Source of the DNA: Nocardia brasiliensis
GTDB lineage: Bacteria; Actinomycetota; Actinomycetes; Mycobacteriales; Mycobacteriaceae
Direction: 5' to 3'
DNA length: 64,000 nucleotides
Assembly: GCF_011801125.1 (NCBI RefSeq)
Contig: NZ_CP046171.1
Location: 1,922,001 to 1,986,000 of the forward strand
Part shown: one piece after another, positions 54,053 through 62,082 of the stretch
How the letters are laid out: each line of letters starts with the position of its first letter
Position numbering within the stretch: position 1 is the first letter of the stretch
Notes under the pieces: model-generated
What the model saw: only the letters and a program-made list of their open reading frames with translations
Told to the model about the DNA's origin: nothing
Databases searched by the model: none
Made by a program: the position numbers and the translations under genes

Positions 54053-54876
54053 GCGGACCGCATCGCGGCATCGGAGTTCTGCTCGGGCCGATGCTATTGC
54101 TGACGATGCTGCTGTGGCCGGCGGCCGCGGCGACGGCGCGACCCGACGGAGTCGACATGTCCGCCAATTTCGACGGACACGACATCGCGGACACCTCCGT
54201 CGAGGAGCCACTGCGCCTCGAGCCGGACAGCACCGTGCGGGTCGCGATCGAGTTGTCCAACAAGACCGGCGCACCGGTCGAGATCCGGCACGTGGACCTG
54301 GCTGGGCAGGTGTTGGGGTTGACCTTCTTCTCCTACTCGACCGCCGTCGAATTGACCATTCCGCCAGGCGGTTCCGAATCGCTGCGCTACCGACTGGAGT
54401 TGCGTGGCCTGCAGGGGCAGGCGGTCGGGTTCCTCGGCGGCGAACTCGCGGTCTACGGCGCGGACAACGCGAGGGTCGCCGCCATACCGTTGATCACCGA
54501 TGTACGCGGGTCGCTGTGGTCGGTATACGGGTTGTTCGGCGTCGCGCTCGCGATACTCACCGCGTTGGCTCTGGCCGACGCCGCGTTGGCGGTTGCGCGC
54601 CATCGGCTTTCGGTGAACCGCTGGCAGCGCGGGCTGCGGTTGCTCGCACCGGGACTGGGGATCGGCCTGGTGTTCGCGTTCACCGCGTCGGTGGCGCGCT
54701 GGTGGGTGCCGGATACCGGATTGTGGCTGGCCTTCGCCGGTGTCACGGCCGCCGTCTCCTTCCTGCTCGGCTATGCGGCGCCGACGCCGGAGCCCGACAC
54801 CGAGGCAGCCGACGAGCCGGACGAGAGCGCGGAACTCGACGTCCAGCGACTCCCCTCCGATGGACCCCGGCCGTGA
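54049..54876 (+). CDS. Secreted/membrane protein with extracellular beta domain and C-terminal helices
   Basis: A 275-residue protein of unknown function. The signal peptide is at residues 8-30 (IGVLLGPMLLLTMLLWPAAA). An extracytoplasmic domain (31-150) resembles a DUF916/Ig-like module (VRVAIELSNKTGAPVEIRHV, IPPGGSESLRYRLELRGLQG). Three transmembrane helices follow at about 165-185, 205-225 and 232-250. An acidic tail ends inside the cell. Its start overlaps the proline-rich gene (ATGA) and its stop overlaps the kinase start, so the three are one translationally coupled unit. Confidence 0.72.
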   Translation: MSGPHRGIGVLLGPMLLLTMLLWPAAAATARPDGVDMSANFDGHDIADTSVEEPLRLEPDSTVRVAIELSNKTGAPVEIRHVDLAGQVLGLTFFSYSTAVELTIPPGGSESLRYRLELRGLQGQAVGFLGGELAVYGADNARVAAIPLITDVRGSLWSVYGLFGVALAILTALALADAALAVARHRLSVNRWQRGLRLLAPGLGIGLVFAFTASVARWWVPDTGLWLAFAGVTAAVSFLLGYAAPTPEPDTEAADEPDESAELDVQRLPSDGPRP

Positions 54877-55223
54877 CCGAGCAGGGGGAGCGGGTGCGAG
54901 AGGCGTTGCCCGCCTACGACATCGGCGCCGAACTCGGCCGCGGCGGGTGCGGGGTGGTGCTCGCGGGCACCCATCGCAGGCTGCGTCGACCGGTGGCGAT
55001 CAAGCAGGTTCCGGCGCAGTTCGTGCACGGCGAACGGGTCCGGCGGCGCTTCGTCGCCGAGGCCAGGATGCTCGCCGCCATCGACCATCCGCATGTGGTG
55101 CGGGTCTTCGACTACCTGGAACACGAGGAGCTGTGCCTGCTCGTGATGGAGTACCTGCCGGGCGGCAAGCGCCGCCGTTACCTACGCCGGACCCGTCGGC
55201 GTACCCCTCCCGCCACCGAGTAG
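54873..55223 (+). CDS. Truncated Ser/Thr protein kinase (N-lobe only)
   Basis: A 116-residue Hanks-type kinase N-lobe. The Gly loop ELGRGGCGVVLAGTH, the ATP-anchoring Lys in RPVAIKQVPAQ, the helix-C Glu in FVAEARMLAAIDHPHVV and the hinge LLVMEYLPGG are intact. After residue 98 the sequence turns into an Arg-rich tail KRRRYLRRTRRRT and stops. The catalytic loop (HRD), DFG and the whole C-lobe are missing, so it cannot phosphorylate. Full kinases are at least 260 residues. It is either a broken gene or a leftover of a kinase once paired with the FHA protein downstream. GTG 54873 overlaps the preceding TGA. Confidence 0.75.
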   Translation: MTEQGERVREALPAYDIGAELGRGGCGVVLAGTHRRLRRPVAIKQVPAQFVHGERVRRRFVAEARMLAAIDHPHVVRVFDYLEHEELCLLVMEYLPGGKRRRYLRRTRRRTPPATE

Positions 55224-55239
55224 AGAGGCATCGCCGACT

Positions 55240-55318
55240 TGGACGAGTGACCACGAGGAAATGGTGGCGGCATCGCGCGAGTAGCCTCCGCCACCAGTTC
55301 CTCGTGATCGCTTGTCCA
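55240..55318. repeat. 31-bp imperfect inverted repeat after the truncated kinase
   Basis: 55240-55270 and 55288-55318 are reverse complements at 27 of 31 positions, and two of the four differences are G-U compatible. The 17-nt loop contains CGCGCGAG. It lies 17 bp past the kinase stop. It could be a strong terminator or the footprint of a small mobile sequence that cut the kinase. Confidence 0.7.
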
Positions 55319-55377
55319 GGAGTAGATGCCGGGTACCGGTGCGGTCCGAGGCGACTGGCGCGATGCAGTCGAGCGGG

Positions 55378-57975
55378 CTAGGGGGCGGGGTTTTCGGGGT
55401 GGTAGGTGAGGACGCGGTTGCTGATGCGGAGTCGCCAGCCGGGGTGGAGTTCGGTGGGGGAGGTGGTGATTCGGGTCCACTCGTCGGTGTCGGGTGGGGC
55501 GATGAAGGTGCCGGAGGTGGATTCGGCCTCGCGTACCAAGACCTTGCCGTCGTCCACCGAGACGTAGGTGTGCACCCGCGAGACGTGGCGGTCACGTTGG
55601 ATCACGATCGGCGCGGCGGTGGCGGCGCGCACCGTTTCGTCGGCTTGCGGTCCGCGCCCGATCACGTACGGGCGATCGAGCGGATAGGCCGTACCGTTCT
55701 CCAGAACCAGCGCCCCGACCGCCCGCTCCAGCACCGGCCGCGTCACCCGCAGTCCGCGGTGCTGCGAAGGCTGGGGCAGCGCAACAGGTTCCGGCCATCC
55801 GCCCGGCCGGCGCACCTGCGACCAAGCCAGTGGCCGATCCGCCGCAGCCGTGCTCCCGACCGGCGGCCGCGGTCGAGGCAGTATCCGGCCGAGCCGCCGC
55901 GGCTGCACGATCGAAGCGCCCACTCCCGCCCCGGCATTCGTGCCCGCCCGTCCCTCAACACTCGAGCCCCGCCCTGAATTCGCCTCCGCGCCTTCGCCTG
56001 CGGTCGTGTGCCCACCCGCGTTCGCACCGGCCTCCGCGCCTACGCCGCCGCCTGTGCTCGCACCAGTCCCCGCGCCCACTCCGCCTGTGCTCGCCCTTGT
56101 GTCTGCGCCGGTGCGTTCGACAACGTCAGCGTTCGTGCCCGTGCACGCAGCTGCGCCCACGCCGTGCTCTGCACTCGTGCCTGCGCCTCTTCCTGTGTTC
56201 GTGCCGGTACCTGTGCGTGTGTTCCTATTTGCGCCTGCGCCTGCGCCTGCGCCTGCGCCTGCGCCTGCGCCTGCGCCTGCGCCTGCGCCTGCGCCTGCGC
56301 CTGCGCCTGCGCCAGCGCCAGCGCCTGCGCCTGCGCCAGCGCCAGCGGCCGGGCCGTTGCCTCTGGCTTGGCCGTCATTCGTGTTGGCCCCTGAGCTCGT
56401 GGCTCTGCCAGCATTTGTGCCCGTGCCCGTGCCCGTGCCCGTGCCCGTGCCCGTGCCCGTGCCCGTGCCCGTGCCCGTGCCCGTGCTTGCGCCTCGGCTT
56501 GTGCTCGTGCCCGCATGCGGTGCGGTTGATCGTGCCCTTGAATCTTGTGCTCGAGAAGCGGCGCCCTCGCTTGCGTTCGTGCCTGCTGATTCCGCGACAA
56601 CCATCGGCGTTGCTGAGCGTGCAGATGATGCGGTTCTGATCGCGTCGGATTCGCCGGTTGGTTCGGGTGTGGCGTCGAATCCTGAGGCGGCGGTTGCCTC
56701 GAGTTCGTTGGTCGGGATGGTTGGTCGTGCCGTAGCGCGTTTGGGTGGGTTGGCTGCGGATCGTGTGGGGTTCGTGGCTGATCGTGCCGCCGAAGCTTGC
56801 GCTCGAGAAGTGGCGGCCTCGCTTGCGTTCGCACCTGCTGCTGACTCCGCGACATCCTTCGGTGTTGCTGAGCGCGCAGATGATGCAGTTCCGATCGCGT
56901 CGGATTCGCCGGTTGGTTCGGGCATGGCGCCGAATCCTGAGGCGGCGGTTGCCTCGAGTTCGTTGGTCGGGACGGTTGGTCGGGCCGCTGTGCGCTTGGT
57001 TGGGCGGGCGGTGACCCGTGCGGGTTTGTCGGCTGCGGTGGCTGATGGTGCGGCGGAAGATGCTGCGATCGCGTCGGATTCGCCGGTCGGTTCGGGTGTG
57101 GCGCCGAAACCCGAAGCGGCGGTTGCCTCTAGCTCGTCGGTGGAGACGGTCGGCCGTGGCGTGCCGTTGCGTGTGGCTGCCGCGGGTAGTACGGGTTGGT
57201 CGATTGGTCCTGCTGGAGCGCCGTTGCGCGTGGCTGCCGCGGGTTGGTCGGTTGGCTGTGCGGGGGCGCCGTTGCGGGAGGTGGGTCGCGCGGGTTCGGC
57301 GGGGGACGGGGTGGACGGTCGTTTTGGCCGAGCTGTGCCGTTTGAGCCAGCCTTGGATGACCTTGTCGCGGCGGCACAATCGAGGGTGCCCGCGTCAGAT
57401 GGTCCAGGGTGGATGACCGATGGGTGCTGGGATGCGGTGCGGCGGTGGGCGGTGCGGTCTACCGCCGGGTCCGGTGTTTCGATGGGGTGGCGGGGCGCAC
57501 GGCGGAGCGCGACATTCAGGACGAAACCGCCGCCAGGGACGACGCCCGCGCGGAGGTCGGTGCGGGGCAGGGGTTTCGGGGACGAAACCGCGGCCGCGCC
57601 GATCGCGATGCGGCGGAACGGTTCTCGGACTATCTCGTCGACCCAGGTGAACGCGCGGGTGCCGTCGAGGCGCCGGGTGCCTTCCGCGCCGCTGATCTCG
57701 GCGCGCACGGGACCGCGGAGCAGGATGAGGGTGCCCTCGGCGGTGGGTGCGAGGACACCGAAGTGCTGCGGTTCGGTGGGGTCGGCGAAAACCACGGCGG
57801 CGAGGCGGTGAACCAGTGCCGCACCGGGGTGGTCGAACTCCGCGACTGCCTCGATCGTGCCGAGAATTCGCTCGGTGGAAGCGGTTTCACCCGACAGGTA
57901 GACGACAATGCCACCGAAGCGCGCGACCAGGCCGTTGCCCGGTGCGATACCAACGGTGAACGGTTTGCTGCGCAC
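55378..57975 (-). CDS. FHA-domain protein with long low-complexity linker
   Basis: An 865-residue protein. Residues 1-150 form a conserved-looking globular domain ([38 protein letters not shown]) of unknown function. Residues 160-730 are low complexity: three copies of a roughly 30-residue block ending [12 protein letters not shown], then GT and GA dipeptide runs and a Gly/Ala/Thr-rich zone. The C-terminal FHA domain (about 760-860) has [21 protein letters not shown] and [10 protein letters not shown], so it should bind phosphothreonine. The start is GTG 57975, with AAGGAGGG 5 nt upstream; ATG 58020 is in frame. It converges on the truncated kinase operon, which suggests an ancient kinase-FHA signalling pair (inference). 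Confidence 0.82.
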   Translation of the reverse strand: MRSKPFTVGIAPGNGLVARFGGIVVYLSGETASTERILGTIEAVAEFDHPGAALVHRLAAVVFADPTEPQHFGVLAPTAEGTLILLRGPVRAEISGAEGTRRLDGTRAFTWVDEIVREPFRRIAIGAAAVSSPKPLPRTDLRAGVVPGGGFVLNVALRRAPRHPIETPDPAVDRTAHRRTASQHPSVIHPGPSDAGTLDCAAATRSSKAGSNGTARPKRPSTPSPAEPARPTSRNGAPAQPTDQPAAATRNGAPAGPIDQPVLPAAATRNGTPRPTVSTDELEATAASGFGATPEPTGESDAIAASSAAPSATAADKPARVTARPTKRTAARPTVPTNELEATAASGFGAMPEPTGESDAIGTASSARSATPKDVAESAAGANASEAATSRAQASAARSATNPTRSAANPPKRATARPTIPTNELEATAASGFDATPEPTGESDAIRTASSARSATPMVVAESAGTNASEGAASRAQDSRARSTAPHAGTSTSRGASTGTGTGTGTGTGTGTGTGTGTGTNAGRATSSGANTNDGQARGNGPAAGAGAGAGAGAGAGAGAGAGAGAGAGAGAGAGAGAGAGANRNTRTGTGTNTGRGAGTSAEHGVGAAACTGTNADVVERTGADTRASTGGVGAGTGASTGGGVGAEAGANAGGHTTAGEGAEANSGRGSSVEGRAGTNAGAGVGASIVQPRRLGRILPRPRPPVGSTAAADRPLAWSQVRRPGGWPEPVALPQPSQHRGLRVTRPVLERAVGALVLENGTAYPLDRPYVIGRGPQADETVRAATAAPIVIQRDRHVSRVHTYVSVDDGKVLVREAESTSGTFIAPPDTDEWTRITTSPTELHPGWRLRISNRVLTYHPENPAP
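56231..56345. repeat. GCGCCT hexanucleotide microsatellite
   Basis: About 19 hexamer units, with a few T-to-A variants near 56312-56345, encode a Gly-Ala dipeptide run in the FHA protein on the minus strand. Confidence 0.9.
56417..56482. repeat. GTGCCC hexanucleotide microsatellite (11 perfect units)
   Basis: Eleven identical units encode (Gly-Thr)11 in the FHA protein on the minus strand. Perfect identity suggests recent expansion by slippage; copy number can vary without shifting the frame. Confidence 0.92.
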
Positions 57976-58020
57976 CCGCGCCCTCCTTCCCGGCGCACTA
58001 CCGATATCCGAAGCCAGCAT

Positions 58021-58737
58021 AGAGCGTGAACCTGAGGCAAACCGGTGTCTCGGCCGCCCTCGGACCACCGCACGCGGACCCGCCGCCCCCGCCTGCCTCT
58101 CGCCCCCATCCGTCGAATCCAGCACCGCCGGTACACATCTGATTCCCGCACCGCTACTCGCCCGGCCTGCGACAACCCGACCGGCCCCGTCATGCGCCAC
58201 ACCCCGCGACTGTGGTCACCATCTCGCCCGCAACCACCCCGCCCACTTCCCGAACACGCCAACGCCCGCGCCCGGACGGCCGAGCATCGTGCACCGATGA
58301 CCTCGCCCCACTGTCGAGCAGCCCCACCACCCGGTCATCAACCGCCCGACGCCCCCCGCTCGGCTCGGTTGGTGAATTCGTCCACTACTTGGTTCGACAG
58401 TCCGGCGCGTTGTGCCTGTCGCAGCTCGTCCGGTCCTCATCCAGCCAGCGCTCAGCGCTCAACGTGCCTGCTCATGTGGTGATTTCGTCCACTACCTGGC
58501 GTGGCGTCACCCCGAGCACGCCTTGGTCGACCAGCGCCCGCCCCGCGGCGAGCGCGGTCACCGCGGTGGCGATCGACCTCTTTCCGCGCAGCGAGGGCGC
58601 GACGCGGAAGGCTCAACAGCCCGGTGCGCCCTGCCTGTCGCAGCCCATGATCGTCTTCCAACTGGTGACCGGTGGCCCAACCTGCCCTGCTCAGCTGTGC
58701 ATTCGGCCACCGATCAACGGACGAATGCGACCCTGTC
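58021..58737. other. Gene-free region with short repeated motif
   Basis: About 700 bp without a supported gene. A motif like TTCGTCCACTACNTGG appears at 58378-58392 and 58487-58501, and a diverged form occurs at the 3' end of the next gene (58744-). On the minus strand these copies encode VVDE(F/I)T, and one is preceded by VTALAAGRALVDQGVLGVTP, so they may be remnants of C-terminal gene ends duplicated here. No intact frame is seen. Confidence 0.45.
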
Positions 58738-59574
58738 TCAGCTCGTGAATTCGTCCGCGTGTTCCCGCAGCCAGGTGGTGAAGGTGCGGGCCGGGTGGCC
58801 GGTGAGGGTGGTCACGGTGTCGGTGAGGGGGATCGGGGTGCCGTCGTAGCGACGCCAGTGATCGAGCAGCCCGTCGGCGACGAACCCGGGCAAATGTGGC
58901 GCCATCTGCTGTTTCCATTCCTCGGGTGTGACTTCGGCGATCTCGACGGGCCTGCCGATGACCTCGGCGACGCGGTCGAACTGTTCGCGGAAGGTGAGCG
59001 CTTCGGGGCCGGTCAGAGTGTGCTGGGCGGCACGGTGTTTCGGTTCGGTGAGCACCGTGCGGGCGCAGGCGGCGATGTCGAGTTCGTGGATCGGTTCGGC
59101 GTAGGCGTTGGGATAGGGGAGGCTGACGGGCTGCCCGGCCTTGATCGGGCCGGCCCAGAGCCGCGCGTTGCTCGCGAAGGTGCCGGGGCGCAGCACGGTG
59201 GTGGTCATCGGCGCCTCGGCGAGTCCGATCTCGGTGTCCAGGTGGGCTTTTCCGATCGGGTTGGCGGCCACGTCGGGGTCGAGCACGGAGGTCGAGGAGA
59301 GCAGCACGATGTGGTCGACGCCGGCTTCGTGTGCGGCGGAGACGAATTCGTCAATCGCCGCGGGTTCGGCGTAGAGGAACACCGCGTCGACGCCGGCGAG
59401 TGCGGCGGCGAAGGTGCTCGGATCGGTCAGGTCGCAGGCGACGGCGGGCACGTCGGCGGGCAGCGCGAGTTCGTCGGGTCGGCGCGAGCCGACGCGCACG
59501 CTGTGGCCGTCGGCGCGCAGCAACTGGAGTAGGCGGGTGCCGACCGCGCCGCGGCCGCCGGTGATGAGAAGCAT
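58738..59574 (-). CDS. NmrA-like NAD(P)-binding protein
   Basis: A 278-residue Rossmann-fold protein starting MLLITGGRGAVGTRLLQLLR, with GSRRPDE after the second strand (NADP preference), VDAVFLYAEP and a C-terminal helical domain. It lacks the Tyr-x-x-x-Lys active site of classical SDRs. ATG 59574 opens the first strand; the frame extends 46 unconserved codons. It is divergent from a TetR regulator, and three operator copies lie between them, so it is most likely the repressed target. Confidence 0.85.
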   Translation of the reverse strand: MLLITGGRGAVGTRLLQLLRADGHSVRVGSRRPDELALPADVPAVACDLTDPSTFAAALAGVDAVFLYAEPAAIDEFVSAAHEAGVDHIVLLSSTSVLDPDVAANPIGKAHLDTEIGLAEAPMTTTVLRPGTFASNARLWAGPIKAGQPVSLPYPNAYAEPIHELDIAACARTVLTEPKHRAAQHTLTGPEALTFREQFDRVAEVIGRPVEIAEVTPEEWKQQMAPHLPGFVADGLLDHWRRYDGTPIPLTDTVTTLTGHPARTFTTWLREHADEFTS

Positions 59575-59655
59575 GGGAATCCTTGGGGGAGTGGTGCATT
59601 GACCGCACTCGCGGATCGGCGCAGCGCCGCATCGGGGCGAGGACGGAGGGTGATG

Positions 59656-59719
59656 ACGAACATTGTTCGTTGAAGTCGACGGTACGAGACGAACGGTGTT
59701 CGTGTCAAACAATGTTCGT
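59656..59719. promoter_or_regulatory. Triple ACGAA-N5-TTCGT operator between NmrA gene and TetR gene
   Basis: Three 15-bp palindromic sites occur at 59656-59670 (ACGAACATTGTTCGT), 59689-59703 (ACGAACGGTGTTCGT) and 59705-59719 (TCAAACAATGTTCGT). Centre spacings are 33 and 16 bp. Placement in the divergent promoter fits binding by the adjacent TetR protein. Confidence 0.8.
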
Positions 59720-59738
59720 CATGACGTATGCTCGCCCC

Positions 59739-60419
59739 ATGAACGAAGCGCCTGTGAGCCGTCGAGCGCGCCCAGCCAAGGCGCCGTTGAGTCGCGACGT
59801 GATCGTCGAGACCGGCCTGCGCATCCTGGATCAGGACGGCCTCGCCGCCCTGACCATGCGCCGGGTCGCGCAGGAACTCGATACCGGTGCGGCGTCGCTG
59901 TACGTCTACGTCGCCAACCGCGACGACCTGATGGCCGCCATGCTCGATCACGTGCTCGGCATGATCGAGGAACCGGCCGACGGCACCTGGCGGGAGCGGC
60001 TCGTCGCGCTGGTGGAATCGGCGATCGCGGTGATGAGCAGGCACGAGGGCGTCGCACTCGTCGCGCTCGGCTCGATCCCGACCGGAGCGAACGCGCTGGT
60101 GCTCGTGGATCGCATGCTCGCGCTGCTCGCCGAGGGCGGGGTCGCCGAGCAGACCAACTCGTGGGCCGTGGATCTGCTGTTTCTCTACATCACCGCGGCC
60201 GCCGCCGAGCAGAGCGCCTACAACACCAAGCGGATGCGGGCCGAAGAGCACATCGCGGAGGTGACCGCACGCTACGCCGCGCTATCGGCCGAGCGTTATC
60301 CGATGATCGTGGCGATGCGCGAATCCTTGACCGTGGGGGACGGCGACGCGCGCACACAGTGGGCGCTTCGCGTGCTCATCGACGGCATACTCGGCACGCC
60401 GGTCACCTGGACCCGATAA
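59739..60419 (+). CDS. TetR-family transcriptional regulator
   Basis: A 226-residue repressor. HTH at about 20-65 (LSRDVIVETGLRILDQDGLA, MRRVAQELDTGAASLYVYVA) with the typical TetR YVYV/N-R end, followed by a TetR_C ligand-binding domain (about 80-220). ATG 59739 is used; an in-frame ATG at 59721 adds six residues and would overlap the operator edge. It is divergent from the NmrA gene and followed 7 bp later by a GNAT gene in the same direction. Confidence 0.88.
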   Translation: MNEAPVSRRARPAKAPLSRDVIVETGLRILDQDGLAALTMRRVAQELDTGAASLYVYVANRDDLMAAMLDHVLGMIEEPADGTWRERLVALVESAIAVMSRHEGVALVALGSIPTGANALVLVDRMLALLAEGGVAEQTNSWAVDLLFLYITAAAAEQSAYNTKRMRAEEHIAEVTARYAALSAERYPMIVAMRESLTVGDGDARTQWALRVLIDGILGTPVTWTR

Positions 60420-60426
60420 TAGGGTC

Positions 60427-60972
60427 GTGTCTGTGATCCGTCCGGCGACCGAGGATGACCTGCCTGCCCTTCAGCAAATCGAGATCGCGGCGGGAAGACC
60501 GTTCGCAGAGATCGGGATGACCGCTGTCGCGGAGGACGACCCGCCCGCACTGGAGATACTGCGTGAGGCCCAGCAGGCCGGGCGCGTCTGGGTGTGGACC
60601 GACGATGCCGACCCGCCGATCGGCTACCTGATGGCCGAGCTGGTCGATGGGGACGTGCACATCGACCAGGTCTCCGTGCACCCCGACCATCGCGGCAGGC
60701 GGATCGGCAAACAGCTGATCGATCACGCCGTTCGCTGGGCCAAGGCGCGCGGAACGCGGGCGATGACCTTGACCACCTTCACCGAGGTGGCCTGGAACGG
60801 TCCGTACTACGAGCGGATCGGGTTCCGCTACCTCGCCGACGAGGAGCAGACGCCGGGCCTGCACGCGATTCGCAACGCCGAGGCCGAGCACGGCCTGGAC
60901 GACTGGCCGAGGGCCTGCATGCGCGCGGACCTCGACGCCTGGTCGTTCGACGAGACCACCTCGGGGAGTTGA
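60427..60972 (+). CDS. GNAT-family N-acetyltransferase
   Basis: A 181-residue acetyltransferase. IRPATEDDLPALQQIE opens the fold. The acetyl-CoA motif A is VHIDQVSVHPDHRGRRIGKQ (R-x-x-G-x-G/A type), and WNGPYYERIGFRYL is motif B. Substrate unknown. The GTG at 60427 lies 7 bp after the TetR stop, suggesting co-transcription; GTG 60433 is an alternative start. Confidence 0.85.
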   Translation: MSVIRPATEDDLPALQQIEIAAGRPFAEIGMTAVAEDDPPALEILREAQQAGRVWVWTDDADPPIGYLMAELVDGDVHIDQVSVHPDHRGRRIGKQLIDHAVRWAKARGTRAMTLTTFTEVAWNGPYYERIGFRYLADEEQTPGLHAIRNAEAEHGLDDWPRACMRADLDAWSFDETTSGS

Positions 60973-61056
60973 GCCGCTCGTCAGCGGAATGTGAGTTGGC
61001 CGTCGGCCGGGTCGCGCGGGTGGACGCGTCGGCCCGATCTGACCGACTATTGGCTC

Positions 61057-62001
61057 ATGTCGCTCAGCATGCAAGAGGCCGATCTGTTCGAGGGCTTCCG
61101 TGGCCGCCTGGAGGCGATCGCCTATCGGCTCCTCGGGTCGGCCGGCGATGCCGAGGACGCGGTGCAGGAGGCGTATCTGCGCTGGCACGCGGCTGACCGC
61201 GCACTGATCGAGACGCCGGTGGCCTGGTTGACGAAGGTGCTCACCAACATCTGCCTCAACCAGCTGACCTCGGCCAGGGCGCAGCGGGAAACCTATGTGG
61301 GGGAGTGGCTTCCGGAGCCGGTCTTGGTCGGTGACCCGATTCTGGGCCCGGCCGACACCGCCGAGCAGCGCGAGTCGGTCTCGATGGCGATGCTCACGCT
61401 GATGGAGCGGCTCTCGCCCAACGAGCGCGTGGTGTACGTGCTGCGCGAGGCCTTCGGGTACTCCCATCGCGAGATCGGCGAGCTGCTCGACCGCACCGAG
61501 GCGAACTGCCAGCAGATCTATCGTCGCGCCAAACAGCATCTCAGTCAGGAGCGAGCCCGTGCCGAGATCGATGCGGTCGCGGCGCGCAAGGTGGTCGAGG
61601 AATTCCTCGCCGCCGCGCTGAGCGGCGACACCGACTCACTGATCCGGATGCTCACCGACGACGCGGTCAGCGTGGCCGACGGCGGCGGGCGGGTGCACGC
61701 CAGGAAGACCCCGGTGCTCGGCGCGTCGCGGATCGCGCGCTACCTGCACGGGCTGTTCATGCGGACCGAGGGCAAACGCGCGATGGTCGGCGGTGTCCCG
61801 GTCTTCTATGCCGTCGTCGCCAATGGCGCGCCCGCGCTGCTGGCCGAGGTCAACCACCAGGTGATCGCCGTGTTCTGCCTCGATATGACACCCGAGGGCG
61901 TCGCGCGCATCCACATCCAGGTCAACCCCGACAAGCTGACGCACGTGGCGCGGCAGTGGGCGGCGAGCAAGCCGCATCAGCCGCTCGAATTGGCATGGTG
62001 A
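61057..62001 (+). CDS. ECF41-type sigma factor (SigJ-like) with SnoaL-like C-terminal domain
   Basis: A 314-residue sigma factor. Region 2 is at about 10-75 (FRGRLEAIAYRLLGSAGDAE, DAVQEAYLRWHAAD), and region 4 near 125-175 (LSPNERVVYVLREAFGYSHR). The fused NTF2/SnoaL domain at 190-310 (VVEEFLAAALSGDTDSLIRM, DDAVSVADGGGRVHARKT) regulates activity in place of an anti-sigma factor. The conserved DGGG and NPDKL motifs are present. The adjacent FAD oxidoreductase gene is its typical partner and target. ATG 61057 or 61069 may start it. Confidence 0.92.
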   Translation: MSLSMQEADLFEGFRGRLEAIAYRLLGSAGDAEDAVQEAYLRWHAADRALIETPVAWLTKVLTNICLNQLTSARAQRETYVGEWLPEPVLVGDPILGPADTAEQRESVSMAMLTLMERLSPNERVVYVLREAFGYSHREIGELLDRTEANCQQIYRRAKQHLSQERARAEIDAVAARKVVEEFLAAALSGDTDSLIRMLTDDAVSVADGGGRVHARKTPVLGASRIARYLHGLFMRTEGKRAMVGGVPVFYAVVANGAPALLAEVNHQVIAVFCLDMTPEGVARIHIQVNPDKLTHVARQWAASKPHQPLELAW

Positions 62002-62021
62002 CGTAGGTCTCACTCGTTCGT

Positions 62022-62048
62022 TGTCAGGGATTGTGCGGCTGTCCGGTT
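62022..62048 (+). promoter_or_regulatory. Candidate ECF41 promoter before the oxidoreductase gene
   Basis: TGTCAGG at 62022-62028, then 15 bp, then CGGT at 62044-62047. This resembles the TGTCACA...CGTC promoter I recall for ECF41 targets, but both boxes have mismatches. It lies 35 bp upstream of the ATG. Confidence 0.4.
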
Positions 62049-62082
62049 CAGGAGGTGAGCACAACCCAGATAGGAGCGAGCC

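Noticed and set aside
56228..56490. CRISPR-like periodic sequence
   Set aside because: The period is 6 bp with no spacers; it is a coding microsatellite. No CRISPR array or cas gene is present in the window.
55850..57811. 653-codon plus-strand frame rich in Ala-Pro and Val-Pro repeats opposite the FHA gene
   Set aside because: The repeats code in both directions. The minus strand has a start with a strong ribosome-binding site and a C-terminal FHA domain, while the plus frame has no supported domain or start.
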